Positions 22,845-34,947 of a stretch of DNA of 64,000 bases are shown one piece after another. A program made the position numbers and the translations under genes. Origin of the DNA: Ovis canadensis. Lineage: Eukaryota; Chordata; Mammalia; Artiodactyla; Bovidae. A model generated the notes under the pieces. It was given only the letters and a program-made list of their open reading frames with translations, did not search any database and was not told the origin of the DNA. Position 1 is the first letter of the stretch. Each line of letters opens with the position of its first letter. Location of the stretch: NCBI RefSeq assembly GCF_042477335.2, contig NC_091255.1, positions 46,974,501 through 47,038,500 on the forward strand. Reading direction: 5' to 3'.

Positions 22845-22960
22845 AGCTAGGAGACCAAGAATCAGGAGACTGGGGTTCTGGCCCCTGCTCTGCTTCTAAC
22901 TTGTTGTATGACTTTGAGCTACTTGCCTCCCCATTCTGAGATTTAATTTCAAAATGAGGG
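22845..22960 (+). repeat. MIR element
   Basis: CTCTGCTTCTAACTTG, TATGACTTTGAGCTAC and ATTTCAAAATGAGGGT correspond to the MIR core and 3' portion. Confidence 0.6.
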
Positions 22961-23224
22961 TTTGCACTGGACAATTTTTATGGACTGAATAGCTTTGATA
23001 TTCTCATAGTACGATCTCTACAGAGGGACACTTGAGGTTTGGAAGGGACCACAGCAAACCAATCCAAGATGGGACCAGTTTGTCCTGTCTGAACATCAGG
23101 ATCTTAATGGCTCTGTGCTGGGGAATATTTTAAGAATTTTGTCCTTTCCACCTTCAGGATCTAGGGGAGCCAGACTTCCAGGGCCATCACTACTGCTGAG
23201 GCTAGATTGAACAGGGGGCAGAAT

Positions 23225-23410
23225 ATGTGCTTTAGAGCCTGACAGATCTGGAGTTGGTTTCCTTCTCTGTCTCTTAACAGCTCTGTAATTTTGGGCAGGC
23301 CGTTTAACTTCAGCTTCCTCATCTGTACAATGGGGGGATAATAACAACTACCTTGCTGCATGCTCATGAGAATTTGAGATGTTGGTGCCCAATAAATAAA
23401 TGCTGGTTAT
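23225..23410 (+). repeat. MIR element, near full length
   Basis: TTAGAGCCTGACAGATCTGG to CCCAATAAATAAATGCTGG, with TCATCTGTACAATGGGG in between; ordered as the MIR consensus. Confidence 0.75.
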
Positions 23411-24479
23411 GATGAACATGGAGACCATCAAGGCTGCTCCAGCTACAAAGTGGATTGCTGACTATAAATGAGGCATGAGAAGGAGAGGAGTGGCAAGAAT
23501 GGGAGACAGCACTTTTGGCAAAATCTGTTTACTCCTTTAGGGGGACGAGAAATGGCCCAAGTCCTGGACAGATCTCGGTGGGCAGCGTGCTTCAACTTTG
23601 AAGTGAGATATCGAGGCAGCAGGCAGGGGCGATCTTGGCAGTCAGATTAGACTATGAGCATCATTAAGTAAGGAAACTCACAAGTGGGAAATCGAAAGGG
23701 CTGGAACCAAAGGAACAAAAGCAGAGGGGGATCTGGAAGAAAGAAATTGTCCTGAGTCAGAGGCAGAAACCCAGGGAGGGCAGGAAGTGAGGAAGGCTGA
23801 CTTTTCTGAGACAACTGCACTGCTGAATTTCACAATGACAATGAGCTCCAGGCAGATGGAGGGTCTTTGCTTCTGGGAAACCCAGGTGGCTGTGGGTCAG
23901 GACCTGGCGGGGTTAAAGGGGGGCAGGGTGAAAGCCTGGTGGGATGTCTACCATCCAGGGGCAGTATACCTTTCTGTGTTCTTTCCAGGGAAAGATGGAA
24001 ACAGGAAGACAAGACAAGCTGGTGCCTATACATAAATGAGAGAGGGGCTCGGGTTTCCCACCAAGAGTTAGATCTGTGCTCAGGCGTTAAACCAGAGGTC
24101 AGTGGGCTGCTGGGAGGACAACGAGGAGGAGGAAGAGAATTCCTAGGGGTCGAATCAGACTTAATCCAGAAATTCGAGTAGCAGGCTCTTCGATGTGAGC
24201 CTGTAACTCCGTTCCAGATGTGGTTATGAACTCAAGTGCAAATCCAAGTCAAGATTTGCAGGCTGAATGCATGGAAATAAAACCATGTGGACAGAAAGGG
24301 GGTGTCCATTTAGCTGTGGCCACAAAGACCCAGAGCCGTTCTTGAGACTCGACATCTCAGGGGCCCAAGAGTCAGGAATTAAATCCCAATCAGAAAGTGC
24401 AATCCCTGACATCTGGGCGGCACCTCTCGGCTTCCTAAGTGCCCGCCCGTCCTTTACCCCACAGGGCGGCTGCTCTAAC

Positions 24480-24600
24480 CGCATTTCACTCATGAGGAAA
24501 CTGAGTCTCAGAGCAACCTGATTCACCAGATCAGCATAGCAAATGCAGGGCCAGAGATAGAATTTAGGTCTGTCAACTTCCAGTCCTAAGATCTTTGTGA
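24480..24600 (-). repeat. MIR fragment
   Basis: ATGAGGAAACTGAGTCTCAG and TTTAGGTCTGTCAACTTCC are the complement of the MIR core. A second similar fragment follows at about 24605-24790. Confidence 0.55.
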
Positions 24601-25899
24601 ATATACCTTAATCCAACAAACATTTGCTGGGAACCAACTTATTTAATAATTATAACACTATAAACGATAACTTCCCTTTACTACGAGCTTACCAGGGGCC
24701 CCACGGGTTAAATGCTTTAGGAACATCAATTTTTCTAAGCCCCAGGAAACCCTCCCGACTTGTACCCAGGTTGTCCAGATGAGGAAACCGGGTCCTACAA
24801 ACGAGGGATTTGCACAGATGAATCAAACACTGATTCTGGATATGAGAATGTGTATGTTTGGTGGTGGAGAACCATACACAAAAAGATCGATTTTCAAGTG
24901 CCTTGTGGACTCAGTTTGGCAGTTTAATAGTTGCACTTACTATTCAGGACAGGTAAACCAACTGCGGTGGAACCGAAGCTCTATCTGTGAAAATGAATCA
25001 GCCTAAATTTCACTCAGGTTGTATGAAATAGATGTAAAGACAAAAACGAAATTTAAAAAGCAGATGGCAGAGCGCATAGGGAAAGCCAGCCGGGGCAACG
25101 AAAAAAATTAGGAAGTTGATCAGAATTCCCCTTGCAACAGAAGAGTCACTTCAGGAGGTCGAAGCGGCAAGTACGGGGAGGCACCCACTGGGAAGGGAGC
25201 CTCCTAGCCCGGCGCACAGGCCAGGCTGGCGGGGAGGAGACGGGAACTCCCCAACTCATCCGCCCTGGTTATCTCAATCAACTCCGATCTGGAGAGAAGT
25301 TTGTAGGTGGGCGTCGCAAACGCCCTGAAACTTTGCAGAGGGCTGCACTGTGCATTTGTTTTTCTCACAGGAATCCAAGACCTTTCCCCAGAGTTATGAA
25401 CCTTGGGTTTAGACATTCAGATGAGAATTGGGAAGGAGTGAGGCAAGGGGTCGCGCAAATCTTTGCAGAAGTGTCCTTTTCCCAGGCTATCCCGGCGCCT
25501 AACCCAACTTTCACAGTCGGGTGCGCCAGAGGACGAGAGGGGCTGGGCGCAGGCTGAGAACCTTCGGGCCCGAGGGGAACGCGACTGTATTTGAGACGCG
25601 GACCTGGGAGGCGCTGGGGTTGCTGCCCAGGGGTAGATGGAGAGTGAGAGCTGAGGGGGCAGGTAGAGACCGACCAGATGGGTGGGAAGAGGAGAGGAGG
25701 AGGTCACTCAAAAAACGGTGAGTAGCCAGAGAGCCGGGAAGCAAGAGAGAGCGCAAAGAACTTGGAAAGGTGGTGGTCACGGAGAGAAGCGGCTGGGGGA
25801 ATGGTGAAAGAGGGAAGCGGCCAAGACCAACTTCTCACGGCCCAGGCCTGGGGTAGACAGGACACATACTCGGCGCTCAATCCTGTTTCTTTCCTCTCC

Positions 25900-26700
25900 G
25901 TTCTGTGGCAGCTCTGCCTAGCCGGGGTGGGCGGGTGGGTGGAGGGGCGTCGAGGCAAACGGCGCCCTAGGGTGACTCGGTATCACCCTCAGGACCCGCC
26001 TCCTCCTCCATTCCCGCAGGGTCTGAGTCCTGCGTGCCCGCCAAACCAAGCCAGCTCGAGGGCAGTACTCCGCTCGATGGGGCGGGCCCCAGAACCCGGG
26101 AGACACCCCGCCCAGGCCCCTCGCCCCAGCAGTGGAGGGGCCAAGGAGGAGCAAGGGAGGGGCGGAGTGCGACCTAGTTAGAGATCACCGCCACCCCCCA
26201 CCCCCCGCCCGCCCTCCCTCTCCCCTGGGCCCGGCCCGGTCCGGCTGAGCCCGCAAGGGTTAAAGGCGGCCGCAGGTGAGGTGGGCGGGGCCGTGAATTC
26301 GGGGAAAAAGGAGCGCAGGGCAGAGGATGAAGGCAGAGAGCGCGGTGAGTCACGGGCGGAGCTGGCCTCGCTCGCTCGCTCGCCGGCTCCCGCCCGCCCT
26401 CCGCCCTCCCGCCGCCTCTCTCCGCCCCTCCTCCGCCGCCCGCTGCCGGGTCTGCTCGCTGCTCTCGCTGGCCCTCGGCTCCTGCCGCTCGCCGCTGGAG
26501 AGCCCGCTGGCGCGCGGCTTCAAGAGCGCCCTTCGGGAGCGCGCCAGCCTGCCGTGCCCGGAGCCCGAGCGCACACTCGAGGTAGGAGCCCGCCCGGATC
26601 CGGGCGGCAAGGGGCGCGCGCACCAGGGATCTTCTCGGAAAGACGTGCCCGAAACGCGCTGCAGCTTCCTCCGGCCTCGGGGGAGGTGGTCCTAAAGAAT
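25900..26700. promoter_or_regulatory. CpG island at SP6 promoter
   Basis: Dense CpG dinucleotides and GC boxes run from about 25900 to 26700. They include CTCGCTCGCTCG repeats at about 26367-26382 and the GC box at 26283. Island limits were judged by eye. It contains the putative first SP6 exon. Confidence 0.7.
26283..26581 (+). other. SP6: Probable SP6 non-coding exon 1 and core promoter
   Basis: The segment sits in a CpG island. It has a GC box (GGGCGGGGC, 26283-26291), an AP-1 consensus TGAGTCA (26346-26352), pyrimidine/GC-rich runs and a good splice donor GAG|GTAGGA with the exon end at 26581. Splicing 26581 to 28815 would join it to the SP6 coding exon. The transcription start is not visible, so the 5' limit is arbitrary. 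An ATG at 26327 (A at -3) opens a frame that stays open to the donor; see findings. SP6 orthologues are recorded with alternative 5' exons, so other first exons, for example near the TATA box at 21113, are possible. Confidence 0.55.
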
Positions 26701-28814
26701 CTGAGGGGTTTAGAGCCCCGGCGGAGTGAAAACGGGGCGGAAGGGAGAGGCTGGAGACTGGGGAAAGTGGAGCGACTGGGACAGCTGGAGGACTGGAAAC
26801 TTGAGGACCGGGAGTACGGAAGTCCTAACCACCTGAGCGCCGGTGATGGGAGAGGCAGCCGGCGGAAGAGGGAAGAAGGGTGTCTCTACCCGCCTTCGCG
26901 CCTGGGGAGCCGCAAGCCCGGGTACGCGCCCGGCTGTCTCCCTTACCGAGATCTCGATAGCAGGCTAGTGCATCCCAGGATTGGGCTCCCTGGCCCTGTG
27001 GCTGGAGAGGCCACTCTGGAGCCTGGATCGTTAGCTTGTTCCCCAACCCCCACTCCAACCCCTGGGGCAGTTCCCAGGCGCCAAAAGCTATTAGGGTCCC
27101 AGACCTCACTGCTCCTACCCAGCCCCTACTGGGCTGCCCCGCCTGGGCCTGAGGCTCTGTTCTTGCCGTTTCACCCAGTTCCTTTCTTGTGGTGAGGCAG
27201 GAGGAGCTTGAGTAGGCGCCCTAGTTCCCTACTCCCTCCCTCTCCCAGACAACCTAAGCGACCTCCCTGGTCCCCCAGAAGCAGAAGATAGTAAGGTCAT
27301 CCAAATACTTATTTGGGAGGGAAAAATCCCTGCCCTAAACCACTGTCTCCTCCCGCCACAATCAGCGAAGGTCCAGGCACCCGAACTCACTCCAGGCATC
27401 AGGGCAGGGCTCCCAGATCTTACTAAGAGGTGGTGAGATGAGGGGGACCTTCAAGTGACAAGTATGTGTTCCAGAAAGGGGCCCACTCTTTCTGGAGGGG
27501 GTGGTCTTTAGGTTCCCAATGGTTAAAGGAAAGAGAAACAGACCAGGAATGGAGTGACCTGGTTCACGGAGATACATACTAGTTGATTGAATGAACAGAT
27601 TGAATATCTTTTTTCAAGTGACTTTTCCAATTATGGCTGTTTCCTCGTCTTTAAAATGAGGATTGAAAAATAAAATAAGAGGATTGGCCAGGAGCAGTGG
27701 TTCTCAACACTTGGTCGCACGTTAGAATCATGTGGAGAGCTCCTAAAAACGATCCAAGTCTAGATTATGCACTCCCTGTATAATATCTCTGGGTAATTCT
27801 TCCTCTTAATTTCTGTGCTATTCTGGCTTTTCCTGTTGCTTCCCCCACTCTGTCCCCAAATCCCTTACGGAGGTGGCAGTTTTATCTTCCTGAGCTTGCT
27901 GGTAAGCTCTTCTCTGGCTGACCTCTTCTCCGGGGAAGCAGACCCCTCCAGGCTTCATATCTGGGTCTTCCCCAGATTGGAGGAGGGCAGAGGTGGCAGC
28001 CAGAAAACTTGCTGGGCGCTGTCAGGTCAGAGAGGGGGGCTTAGCTTTCTCTGGTGGAGAGACATCCTCTGGAAACTGGCACTGTAGCTATACCCTGGGA
28101 AGGTGAAGTCCCCGCTAGAGAGAAAGGGAATGGGGGCCAGGTACGGGAGTGGGTTTGATGGGGCTGGGGCAATCAGCCAGCAGGGAGCTGGGGGGAGTGG
28201 TGTAGGGCAGAGAAATGCTCTTCTTCACCGAACATGCCTCAGGGATGGAAAGAGCGCTCTTTTTCTAAAACCTCAGAACCTGCTTGTGGCTTTGGGAAGT
28301 CAGGTCACCTTAAGTTTTGGGTTAGAACACCTCCCTCTACCCAGGTGAGTCCTGAGTTAAGGTGCGGACTTAAACTAGAGATGAGCCTAGATTCTCCATT
28401 CTGGCTGGCAGCAGATCTGTGGGGGTGGGGGTGGGAATTTTGGGGGAGGGATATGGGAGCAATGCCACTGCCCCTGACACCCAGCTGGGCAGCTAGGATG
28501 GTTCTAGAACTGTAATCTAGGTAAGTCTGACCTGCTCACCTGGGACCAGCCCAACTCCCTGGATGAGCTGAGTCCTGTAGGAAGGATCACCTAGGAGAAG
28601 GTGAATTTCTGTCAGCGTCTGCCGTCGGTGGAGGGCCTCGCACCCTCAATCCTTCCTAGCGCTCTTAACTGGTCTTTAGTCCTCAACCAAAGGTTCTTTC
28701 CCCTCTTTTCACCTGGGGGTGGGAAAGAAGTACTTGGCCCGGGAGGGGATCTGGGCTGGGAAGGAAAATAAGCCAGTTACTTTCCTCACTTTGTCTCTTC
28801 TTTGCCTCCTTCAG
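26582..28814 (+). other. SP6: Putative SP6 intron 1
   Basis: Between the proposed donor at 26582 and the acceptor before 28815. Contains the MER5A fragment; otherwise unremarkable. Confidence 0.5.
27695..27800 (+). mobile_element. MER5A (hAT-Charlie) fragment in SP6 intron 1
   Basis: Starts with the terminal inverted repeat CAGTGGTTCTCAAC, then TTAGAATCATGTGGAGAGCT and TCTCTGGGTAATTC. The 3' inverted repeat is not found, so it is truncated. Non-coding DNA transposon relic. Confidence 0.7.
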
Positions 28815-28872
28815 GTCCCACCTGAGGTGCCCTTGACTATCCCTGTCCCCCATTCCACCCCGGATCCCGGCA

Positions 28873-30000
28873 ATGCTAACCGCCGTCTGCGGCTCTCTGG
28901 GCAGCCAGCACACGGACGCGCCTGCCGCCTCCCCGCCGCGCCTCGACCTGCAGCCTCTCCAAACATACCAGGGCCACACGAGCCCGGAGGCCGGGGACTA
29001 CCCCTCCCCGCTGCAGCCTGGAGAGCTGCAGAGCCTCCCGCTGGGCCCCGAGGTGGACTTCTCACAGGGCTATGAGCTGCCGGGGGCCTCCTCTCGGGTA
29101 ACCTGCGAGGACCTGGAAAACGACAGCCCCTTGGTCCCAGGACCCTTTTCCAAGCTCCTGCAGCCGGACATGTCACACCATTACGAATCCTGGTTCCGGC
29201 CGACACACCCAGGCACCGAGGATGGCTCGTGGTGGGACCTTCATCCGGGTACCAGCTGGATGGACCTCCCCCACGCTCAGAGCGCGCTGACCTCACCGGG
29301 CCACCCCGGGGCGCTTCAGGCTGGCTTGGGGGGCTATGTTGGAGACCACCAGCTCTGCGCCCCGCCGCCCCACCCACATCCGCACCACCTCCTCCCAGCC
29401 GCCGGAGGGCAGCACCTCCTGGTGCCTCCCGACGGGGCGAAGGCGTTGGAAGCAGCAGCCCCAGAGTCCCAGGGCCTGGATACCAGTCTGGACGGGGCGG
29501 CCCGGCCCAAAGGCTCCCGGCGGTCGGTGCCCCGCAGCTCAGGCCAGACCGTTTGCCGCTGTCCCAACTGCTTGGAGGCGGAGCGACTGGGGGCTCCATG
29601 CGGGCCCGATGGGGGCAAGAAGAAGCATTTGCACAACTGCCACATCCCAGGCTGTGGGAAAGCTTACGCCAAGACGTCACACCTGAAGGCGCATCTGCGC
29701 TGGCATAGCGGTGACCGTCCCTTCGTGTGCAACTGGCTCTTCTGCGGCAAGCGCTTCACGCGCTCTGACGAGCTGCAGCGCCATCTCCAGACCCACACCG
29801 GCACCAAGAAGTTCCCCTGCGCCGTCTGCAGCCGGGTCTTCATGCGCAGCGACCACCTGGCCAAACACATGAAAACCCACGAGGGCACCAAAGAGGAGGC
29901 AGCCGGGGCAGCGGCGGGCGAGGGCAAGGCTGGCGGGGTGGAGCCCCCCGGCGGCAAAGGCAAGCGCGAGGCTGAGGGCAGCGCGGCTCCCTCCAACTGA
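28873..30000 (+). CDS. SP6: Transcription factor Sp6 (epiprofin), complete coding exon
   Basis: Sp/KLF-family zinc-finger transcription factor, 375 aa (human about 376). It binds GC/GT boxes in the nucleus; in mammals it is known for roles in tooth ameloblast, hair and limb ectoderm development. Seen: a Buttonhead box CRCPNC (residues 228-233), then three C2H2 fingers: C256/C261/H274/H278, C286/C291/H304/H308 and C316/C319/H332/H336. Their recognition helices read KTSHLKA, RSDELQR and RSDHLAK, the Sp1-type set. The N-terminal 225 residues are Pro/Ser/Gly/His-rich, including a PHPHPHH stretch, and the C-terminus is Ala/Gly/Lys-rich. The entire CDS lies in one exon beginning at 28815 after a TTCAG acceptor, leaving 58 nt of 5' UTR. 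The start has G at -3. The exon is CpG-rich. Upstream neighbours are non-coding; SCRN2 follows on the same strand. Family and gene assignment is very secure. Confidence 0.97.
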   Translation: MLTAVCGSLGSQHTDAPAASPPRLDLQPLQTYQGHTSPEAGDYPSPLQPGELQSLPLGPEVDFSQGYELPGASSRVTCEDLENDSPLVPGPFSKLLQPDMSHHYESWFRPTHPGTEDGSWWDLHPGTSWMDLPHAQSALTSPGHPGALQAGLGGYVGDHQLCAPPPHPHPHHLLPAAGGQHLLVPPDGAKALEAAAPESQGLDTSLDGAARPKGSRRSVPRSSGQTVCRCPNCLEAERLGAPCGPDGGKKKHLHNCHIPGCGKAYAKTSHLKAHLRWHSGDRPFVCNWLFCGKRFTRSDELQRHLQTHTGTKKFPCAVCSRVFMRSDHLAKHMKTHEGTKEEAAGAAAGEGKAGGVEPPGGKGKREAEGSAAPSN

Positions 30001-32405
30001 GCTCCTCCGTCCTGCCTCCCCGCTGGTCTTCCCTGGGGCCATCAGAAGAGAGCCCTCGGGCCGGATGCCCTGGTCGGGGGGGTGGCTTGAGTAAGAGGAG
30101 AAAGTGGTTATTTATTGAGAGGGAGGAAAAGTGGTGTGGGGGTCAGGGAACCTGGGCGCTAGGGGTTTCGTAGTCTCTGGAGCTGGACGGGACAGATGCG
30201 TTTGACTGTTTTGACTGGGCAGGGAGGAGCTGTGCATGCCGGTCAGTTCTCCCCTTCCTCTATTTCACTCACGCCCCTGGGCTGGGAGTTGGGGAGGGAT
30301 ACCCCTGTGGCGGCTGGAGGGCGGAGGGCACAGGTTGGAGGAGACAGCGTGTCCCAGGAGCAGAGGGGAGTGGGGCCGCCCCGGGCGCTGGGGGTAGCTG
30401 TCTGGACACGTCCTTAGCGCCTGGGAACCGGGACATAAAAGGGCCTCCAGAGCCGCCCTGCGCCCCGGGTCCCTTTCATCCCCCTTAGATTGCTTTTACC
30501 CCAGGGTTTCCGGAGGAAGAGCTGAGATGGGGTATCAGAGGCTGGGGGTCCCCCTAAGGGAGGAGATTCTATCTGGCTGGGAGGGTTGTCGCCACAGAAG
30601 TAACGCCTTTGATGTGCCTCCTTATTAAGCCTTCCAGACCCAGTCTGATGGAGGCATGAAGGAAGAGGGGAAGAGGGCCAGAATCCCGCGACAGCTTCCA
30701 GCAAGACCGGTGGGGTGGAGGAGAGGGCTAGATGCGGGGGTTGAGCAAGGAAATCTCTTCTAAAAAAATGGGAGAAAGGAATTTGGTCAGGGAGTGGAAC
30801 TAAGCCTTTCCCTCTCTAACTCTGATTCAGCCCTTCACTTTTGGTCTTTATAGAAATAAAGTTCAGTAGCCCACTCTGGTCTGTCACCCCAGGTAGGTCT
30901 TCAAGGCAGCCAGGAGCCCCTGCTCCAGAATTGATGTAGTTCCTCACCCTAAGTCCCTGGCATTTGCCTTCCCCTTAGGGATAGAACGAAGAGGGTTATC
31001 TCAGCTTCGTGGGGTTAGGTGGGAATGTCCACCTCCAACTGTTTGGCTCTGAGTGGAGAAGTCTGTACCTGTCTGGCCATCTTCTCTTCTTTGCCTCTTA
31101 GCCGAGAAGCTAAGCCCCACTCTTTCTTTAGCTCAACCCTCCCCTTTCCTGCTGCCTACCAGTCTTGCCCCTCCTATAGAGTGTGTTAGGAGGCTCCCCT
31201 TCCAAATGAAGAGGTTCTCTCGTTGGAAGGGGTCTGCCTTCTGAGGTGATGTCCAGGAAGCATCCCTATTCCCTTTTTAGATGCTAAAAATGCATCCTGA
31301 TGGTGATCCTGGAGTGGGGAACGTGGGGCCGGGGGAAGCCAGCAGAGGCTGAGCCAGGCACTTGGAAGGAAGCTGATGGGGGGAAGGGTCTGGTGGGCCA
31401 TAGGACCCTGGAGCTAGTGGGCTTTCTCAGGCTCCAGATAGTGGTCTTAAGGTTTCCCTTGACCTCCTTTTTCCCTGCCCTTCTTTCTCCACCCAGAGCC
31501 CTATGCAAGGGTTAGTTGTGTATTGATTTTTTAAGTTATAAGCAAAGGGTATTTTATTTAATATTAGGACATGTGTGTGCATGTTGTGTGTACCTATGTA
31601 TGTGTGTGTTTCTGTGTGTATGTGTGTTTCTCTACTGAGCCTGGGGTCTCCAGCCAGGGAGACCCCGTCTTGTTCAACCCAGCCAAGGTCCTCTGGCCTA
31701 AGGCCCATAGCATCTTTTCCTTGGGGATGCTGGAGCCCAGTCCAAGGACTGGGTGCTTTTTGGGAAGTGGGGCTGGAATCTGAGAGGGAGGGGCATATGT
31801 TTGTCTAGAAGAGAGCCCTTCTTACGAGGGATAGGGTGACTCTCCCTGAAGGACCCATGGGGTAGGTTAAGAAGTCACGTCCTTTCTTTATGCTCCCTCT
31901 GTCCCTACCTCCTGCTTATCTGACCAGAGGTCCCTTGTGGAGAGAGTTGGGGGCAGAAGAGAATGGGCAGTGTCTGCAGGTTGCCTGGCCTGGTGGGCAA
32001 GGGGGAGGGAGAGAGGGTTCCGTGGGCGTGAGATGCCGTTTTCCTCCACCCATCGAAACCAGCCACCCTCTCCCTGTGCCACCAGGACAGTCCTTCCCAG
32101 TGACCATTCTCAGGGGAACTCCCTAGTGGGGGTTGGGGAGGGGGATGTGGATGTTCCCCCCATGGAGGCCCCAAGCTCTAAGGTGTGCGGGTGAGGGCTT
32201 TGGATAGATTTTCTTCTGCTCCCCTCTTTTATAGACCGAGGTTGCTTGGCTGTCTGCCCTCTTCTAGGCAGCCCCCTAGAGGAGAAATGTAGGATTTTTT
32301 TTTTTTCTTTAACTGCTGTGAACCCACTTTAGGGGGGGTGGGGGGAGGAGGAGGAAGAAGTGGCCTGTGTTTTTTATGCCATAATAAAGTCATCAACCAC
32401 ATCAC
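30001..32405 (+). other. SP6: SP6 3' UTR
   Basis: About 2.4 kb from the SP6 stop to shortly after the first canonical poly(A) signal, comparable with the long SP6 3' UTR in other mammals. It contains a TG-rich tract (about 31567-31629), a T11 run (about 32296) and a G-rich block directly before the poly(A) signal. No reading frame in it resembles a known protein. Confidence 0.7.
32383..32388 (+). terminator. SP6: SP6 poly(A) signal AATAAA
   Basis: Canonical AATAAA, preceded by a G-rich block at 32331-32355. It is the first canonical hexamer in the stretch after the SP6 stop that sits in a plausible 3'-end context, so cleavage is expected about 10-25 nt downstream. Confidence 0.75.
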
Positions 32406-34933
32406 TGCTTCATTTGTCTTCCAGCTCTGGCTTCCTTTTTGACTCAGGGTCCCTCAGCAGTGAGGACCAGGCTGGCTACAGGGTAGGGTGGACACTTCTC
32501 TTTGATCCTGCAGCCCTGGGCAGCCTCCCCTCCTTTTGTTTGGGGGCAGAGCTGAGCTGATTGAAGGGTCTGATCCTGCCCTGCCTGGAGGTTGTTGGTG
32601 CAGGAGGAGGGTGGGGTTCCCTCGGGGTTGATAGCTGGGCCGACGTCCTTCCCTGGTCTTCACCTGTGGAGATGGAAAGATTCTAGATATTTCCTTCCTC
32701 TTCCGCATGCAAGCCCCTTCTTTAGCCTCCCCCACCAAGAATGCTGGTTCCCTGCCTTCCCAGTGATGGCCAGCCTCTTGGTCCCCTCTCCCCACCCCTG
32801 TGGGGGTGTGCCTGTCAATCAGGCCTTCTGGTTGTGAGTGAGGTGGGGGTGACTGACAGCGATTTCTTCACTCAGGATGATCCCTATCAGGGACAAGGTG
32901 ATGAAAGGCAGCCCAGCTATCTGATGGGCTCCCGCCCAGCGGGAAAGTATGAAGGGAAGGTTCCTACTGCAGCTCCCAGCTAGAGACCCGACACAGTTAC
33001 ACAATCGCAGTGTGCACAGAAGTGCTTCACTGGGTCCATGGGGCACCTCCAGATATGTGCGAATGCATACTTTTTCCAGGCTGTTCCGTGCCTGGTGCAC
33101 AGTTGGTGCCTGACACATGTCAGAGTAAAAGCCTCATGACTCCAGAGTCCCAAACCTAGGAAGGTTGATAGGGATCAGTTTTTAGCTCCAAGGGTGCAGA
33201 GTAGGTTACTGTATTCTTCCACCTTCTCATCCTACATGATGGCCAAAATTACCTACCCTAGTGGGACTCCTATTCCCCTCACTTTAACCCTAACCGACTT
33301 TCTCAGAGCCAAGTCTGGTACCCAGATTGGCCAATTCCATCACTTGTTTGGGAGAGTCTGATGTTCCAAAGTTTCTTAAGTGGCATCAGTGTGATTTAGG
33401 GATTACAGTGGAGAGCAGACTGGTGAGGGGCCAAATGTTTATTTTCATATCCTGCTGGACTTAGACGCCTGGGTGGAGGCGCATTCCTCTGACCTCAGGC
33501 CCACTCCACTCCCTGCAACTCTTCTTTTTGTTTTCCCGGTTCTGGGGACTCAGACCCCAGGAAACTGGTGAATCCTCTCCTCCTGTCCCCCATCGCTGCC
33601 CCCAGGGGACAGGAGGGCAGCTGTGGGGCCGGCTGGGCCTGTCTGGGCAGGGCTGGGGCTGCCCCTCCTCGCTTGCAGCTCCTCCCGCTGACCTGCATTC
33701 TTAGCGGGGGCCTTTGGTGGGGCTCTGATGATTAGTTGCTGGCCCTGGCAGCAATGCTGCCTGGCTGCCCCCTCCCCCCTCAATGGGGCCCGGGGCCACC
33801 TCTGACCCCTCAGTTCTGTAGTCCCAGGCAGGACAGTCCTAGAGGGGTTGAGAGCAAGTTTGGGAAATAAGAACAGGGGTCTGACCCCTCTTGGCAACGT
33901 CTCTGAGCCACTCTTCTCTCCTGGGAGGTGGGAGTAGAAGCCCTCTAGGGTGGGGGAGTGGAGTCAGGAACGGGAAAGTGACAAGGGAACCAGCAGCCTG
34001 GGAACTGCAGCTGGAGACTGTGCTGTACGGCCCCAGGCCTCTTCTCCTGCCTGTTCCTGCCCCCCAGCGGGCACCTGGGGAAGTGCACGACGTGAACTGG
34101 CTTTCCAGCCCAGCGAGGCGGCTATTCAATGCTGATCACCACACAGCCTTGATGTTTGCTTCTGGAAGGACGTCCAGTGGCAACCTCAAGACCCCACCCC
34201 CACCCTGTACATCACACCAGAAGCATCCTTCACTTCCCATTAATCCTAGCGAGTCTGACTGCTCAGCATCTGAGCAGTGTGGGTTTGAAAAGAATCTCAG
34301 GAACCAAGTAGTCCAGTTGTTCCCACCTGGAAGAGGGCATATTAGAACCATCCATGGAGTTTTTCCAGATACCCCGATTCATGCCCCAACATCCCACCAA
34401 ATTATGTCCCTTGAGGGTGCAGTAGAGCAGCGCTTTGCAAACTTTACACCTGGGGGTCCTGTTAACAGGCAGATTCCCATTCAGTAGGTTTGAGGTGGGG
34501 CCGGAGATTCTGCATTTTTAACAAGCTCCCAGATAATGCTGATGCTGGCAATCCTCGGACACTTTGAGACGCAGAGTATTAAAGTATTGTCCTATGCAAT
34601 GGGAGTTGTGTGGTTGAAATATAATCCCTCCTCACCCCATCCATGATTCAGAACCACTGATCTAGTCCAATGCCTTCTTCGTTACTGGAAACACTGAAGC
34701 CCTTGCAGGTAAAGTGACCTGCCCAAAGAGGCCTGAGGCGCTATGTTATAGCAGGAAAAAGGAGCAGGATGAGATGCTGGTCTGCACAGTTCGAGGTAAT
34801 GCTCTCTTCTCCCTCCAGCCTAGCTTCTAGGTCAACCTTCTGTTCAAGTGGCAGTCCCTTTTCTGAAAGTGACACCCATTTTCCTGGAAACAGCACCCTC
34901 TTGGGAACCAACCTTGTTTATCTGGAGGCAATC
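32406..34933. other. SP6-SCRN2 intergenic segment
   Basis: No gene seen. Ends with the MER5-type relic and then the CHR SINE. The rest is unique-looking non-coding sequence. Confidence 0.5.
34424..34585 (+). mobile_element. MER5-type (hAT-Charlie) relic
   Basis: CGCTTTGCAAACTTTACACC, TTCAGTAGGTTTGAGGTGGG, TTTTTAACAAGCTCCCAG, ATGCTGATGCTGGC and a degenerate TTTGAGACGCAG end match MER5B order. Terminal repeats are diverged. Confidence 0.65.
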
Positions 34934-34947
34934 AGAAAATGTCTCAG

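Larger units (their letters stand above)
18955..25899. other. Non-coding SP6 promoter-proximal flank
   Basis: No gene recognised. Contains a G-rich tract (19621-19660), an AT-rich patch with octamer ATGCAAAT (20134-20141), the TATA match at 21113, the (TG)17 run and several MIRs. The longer ORFs run through repeats and look random. Confidence 0.5.

Noticed and set aside
26281-27195. 304-codon open frame across the SP6 CpG island
   Set aside because: It runs straight through the proposed exon 1 donor, is low-complexity Arg/Pro/Gly-rich and has no domain; GC-rich DNA depletes stop codons.
28811-29680. 289-codon antisense frame under SP6
   Set aside because: Mirror of the codon bias in the SP6 coding exon; no domain, no promoter or splice signals on that strand.
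30431-30440. TATA-like CATAAAAGGG
   Set aside because: Lies inside the SP6 3' UTR with no downstream gene start nearby; likely chance.
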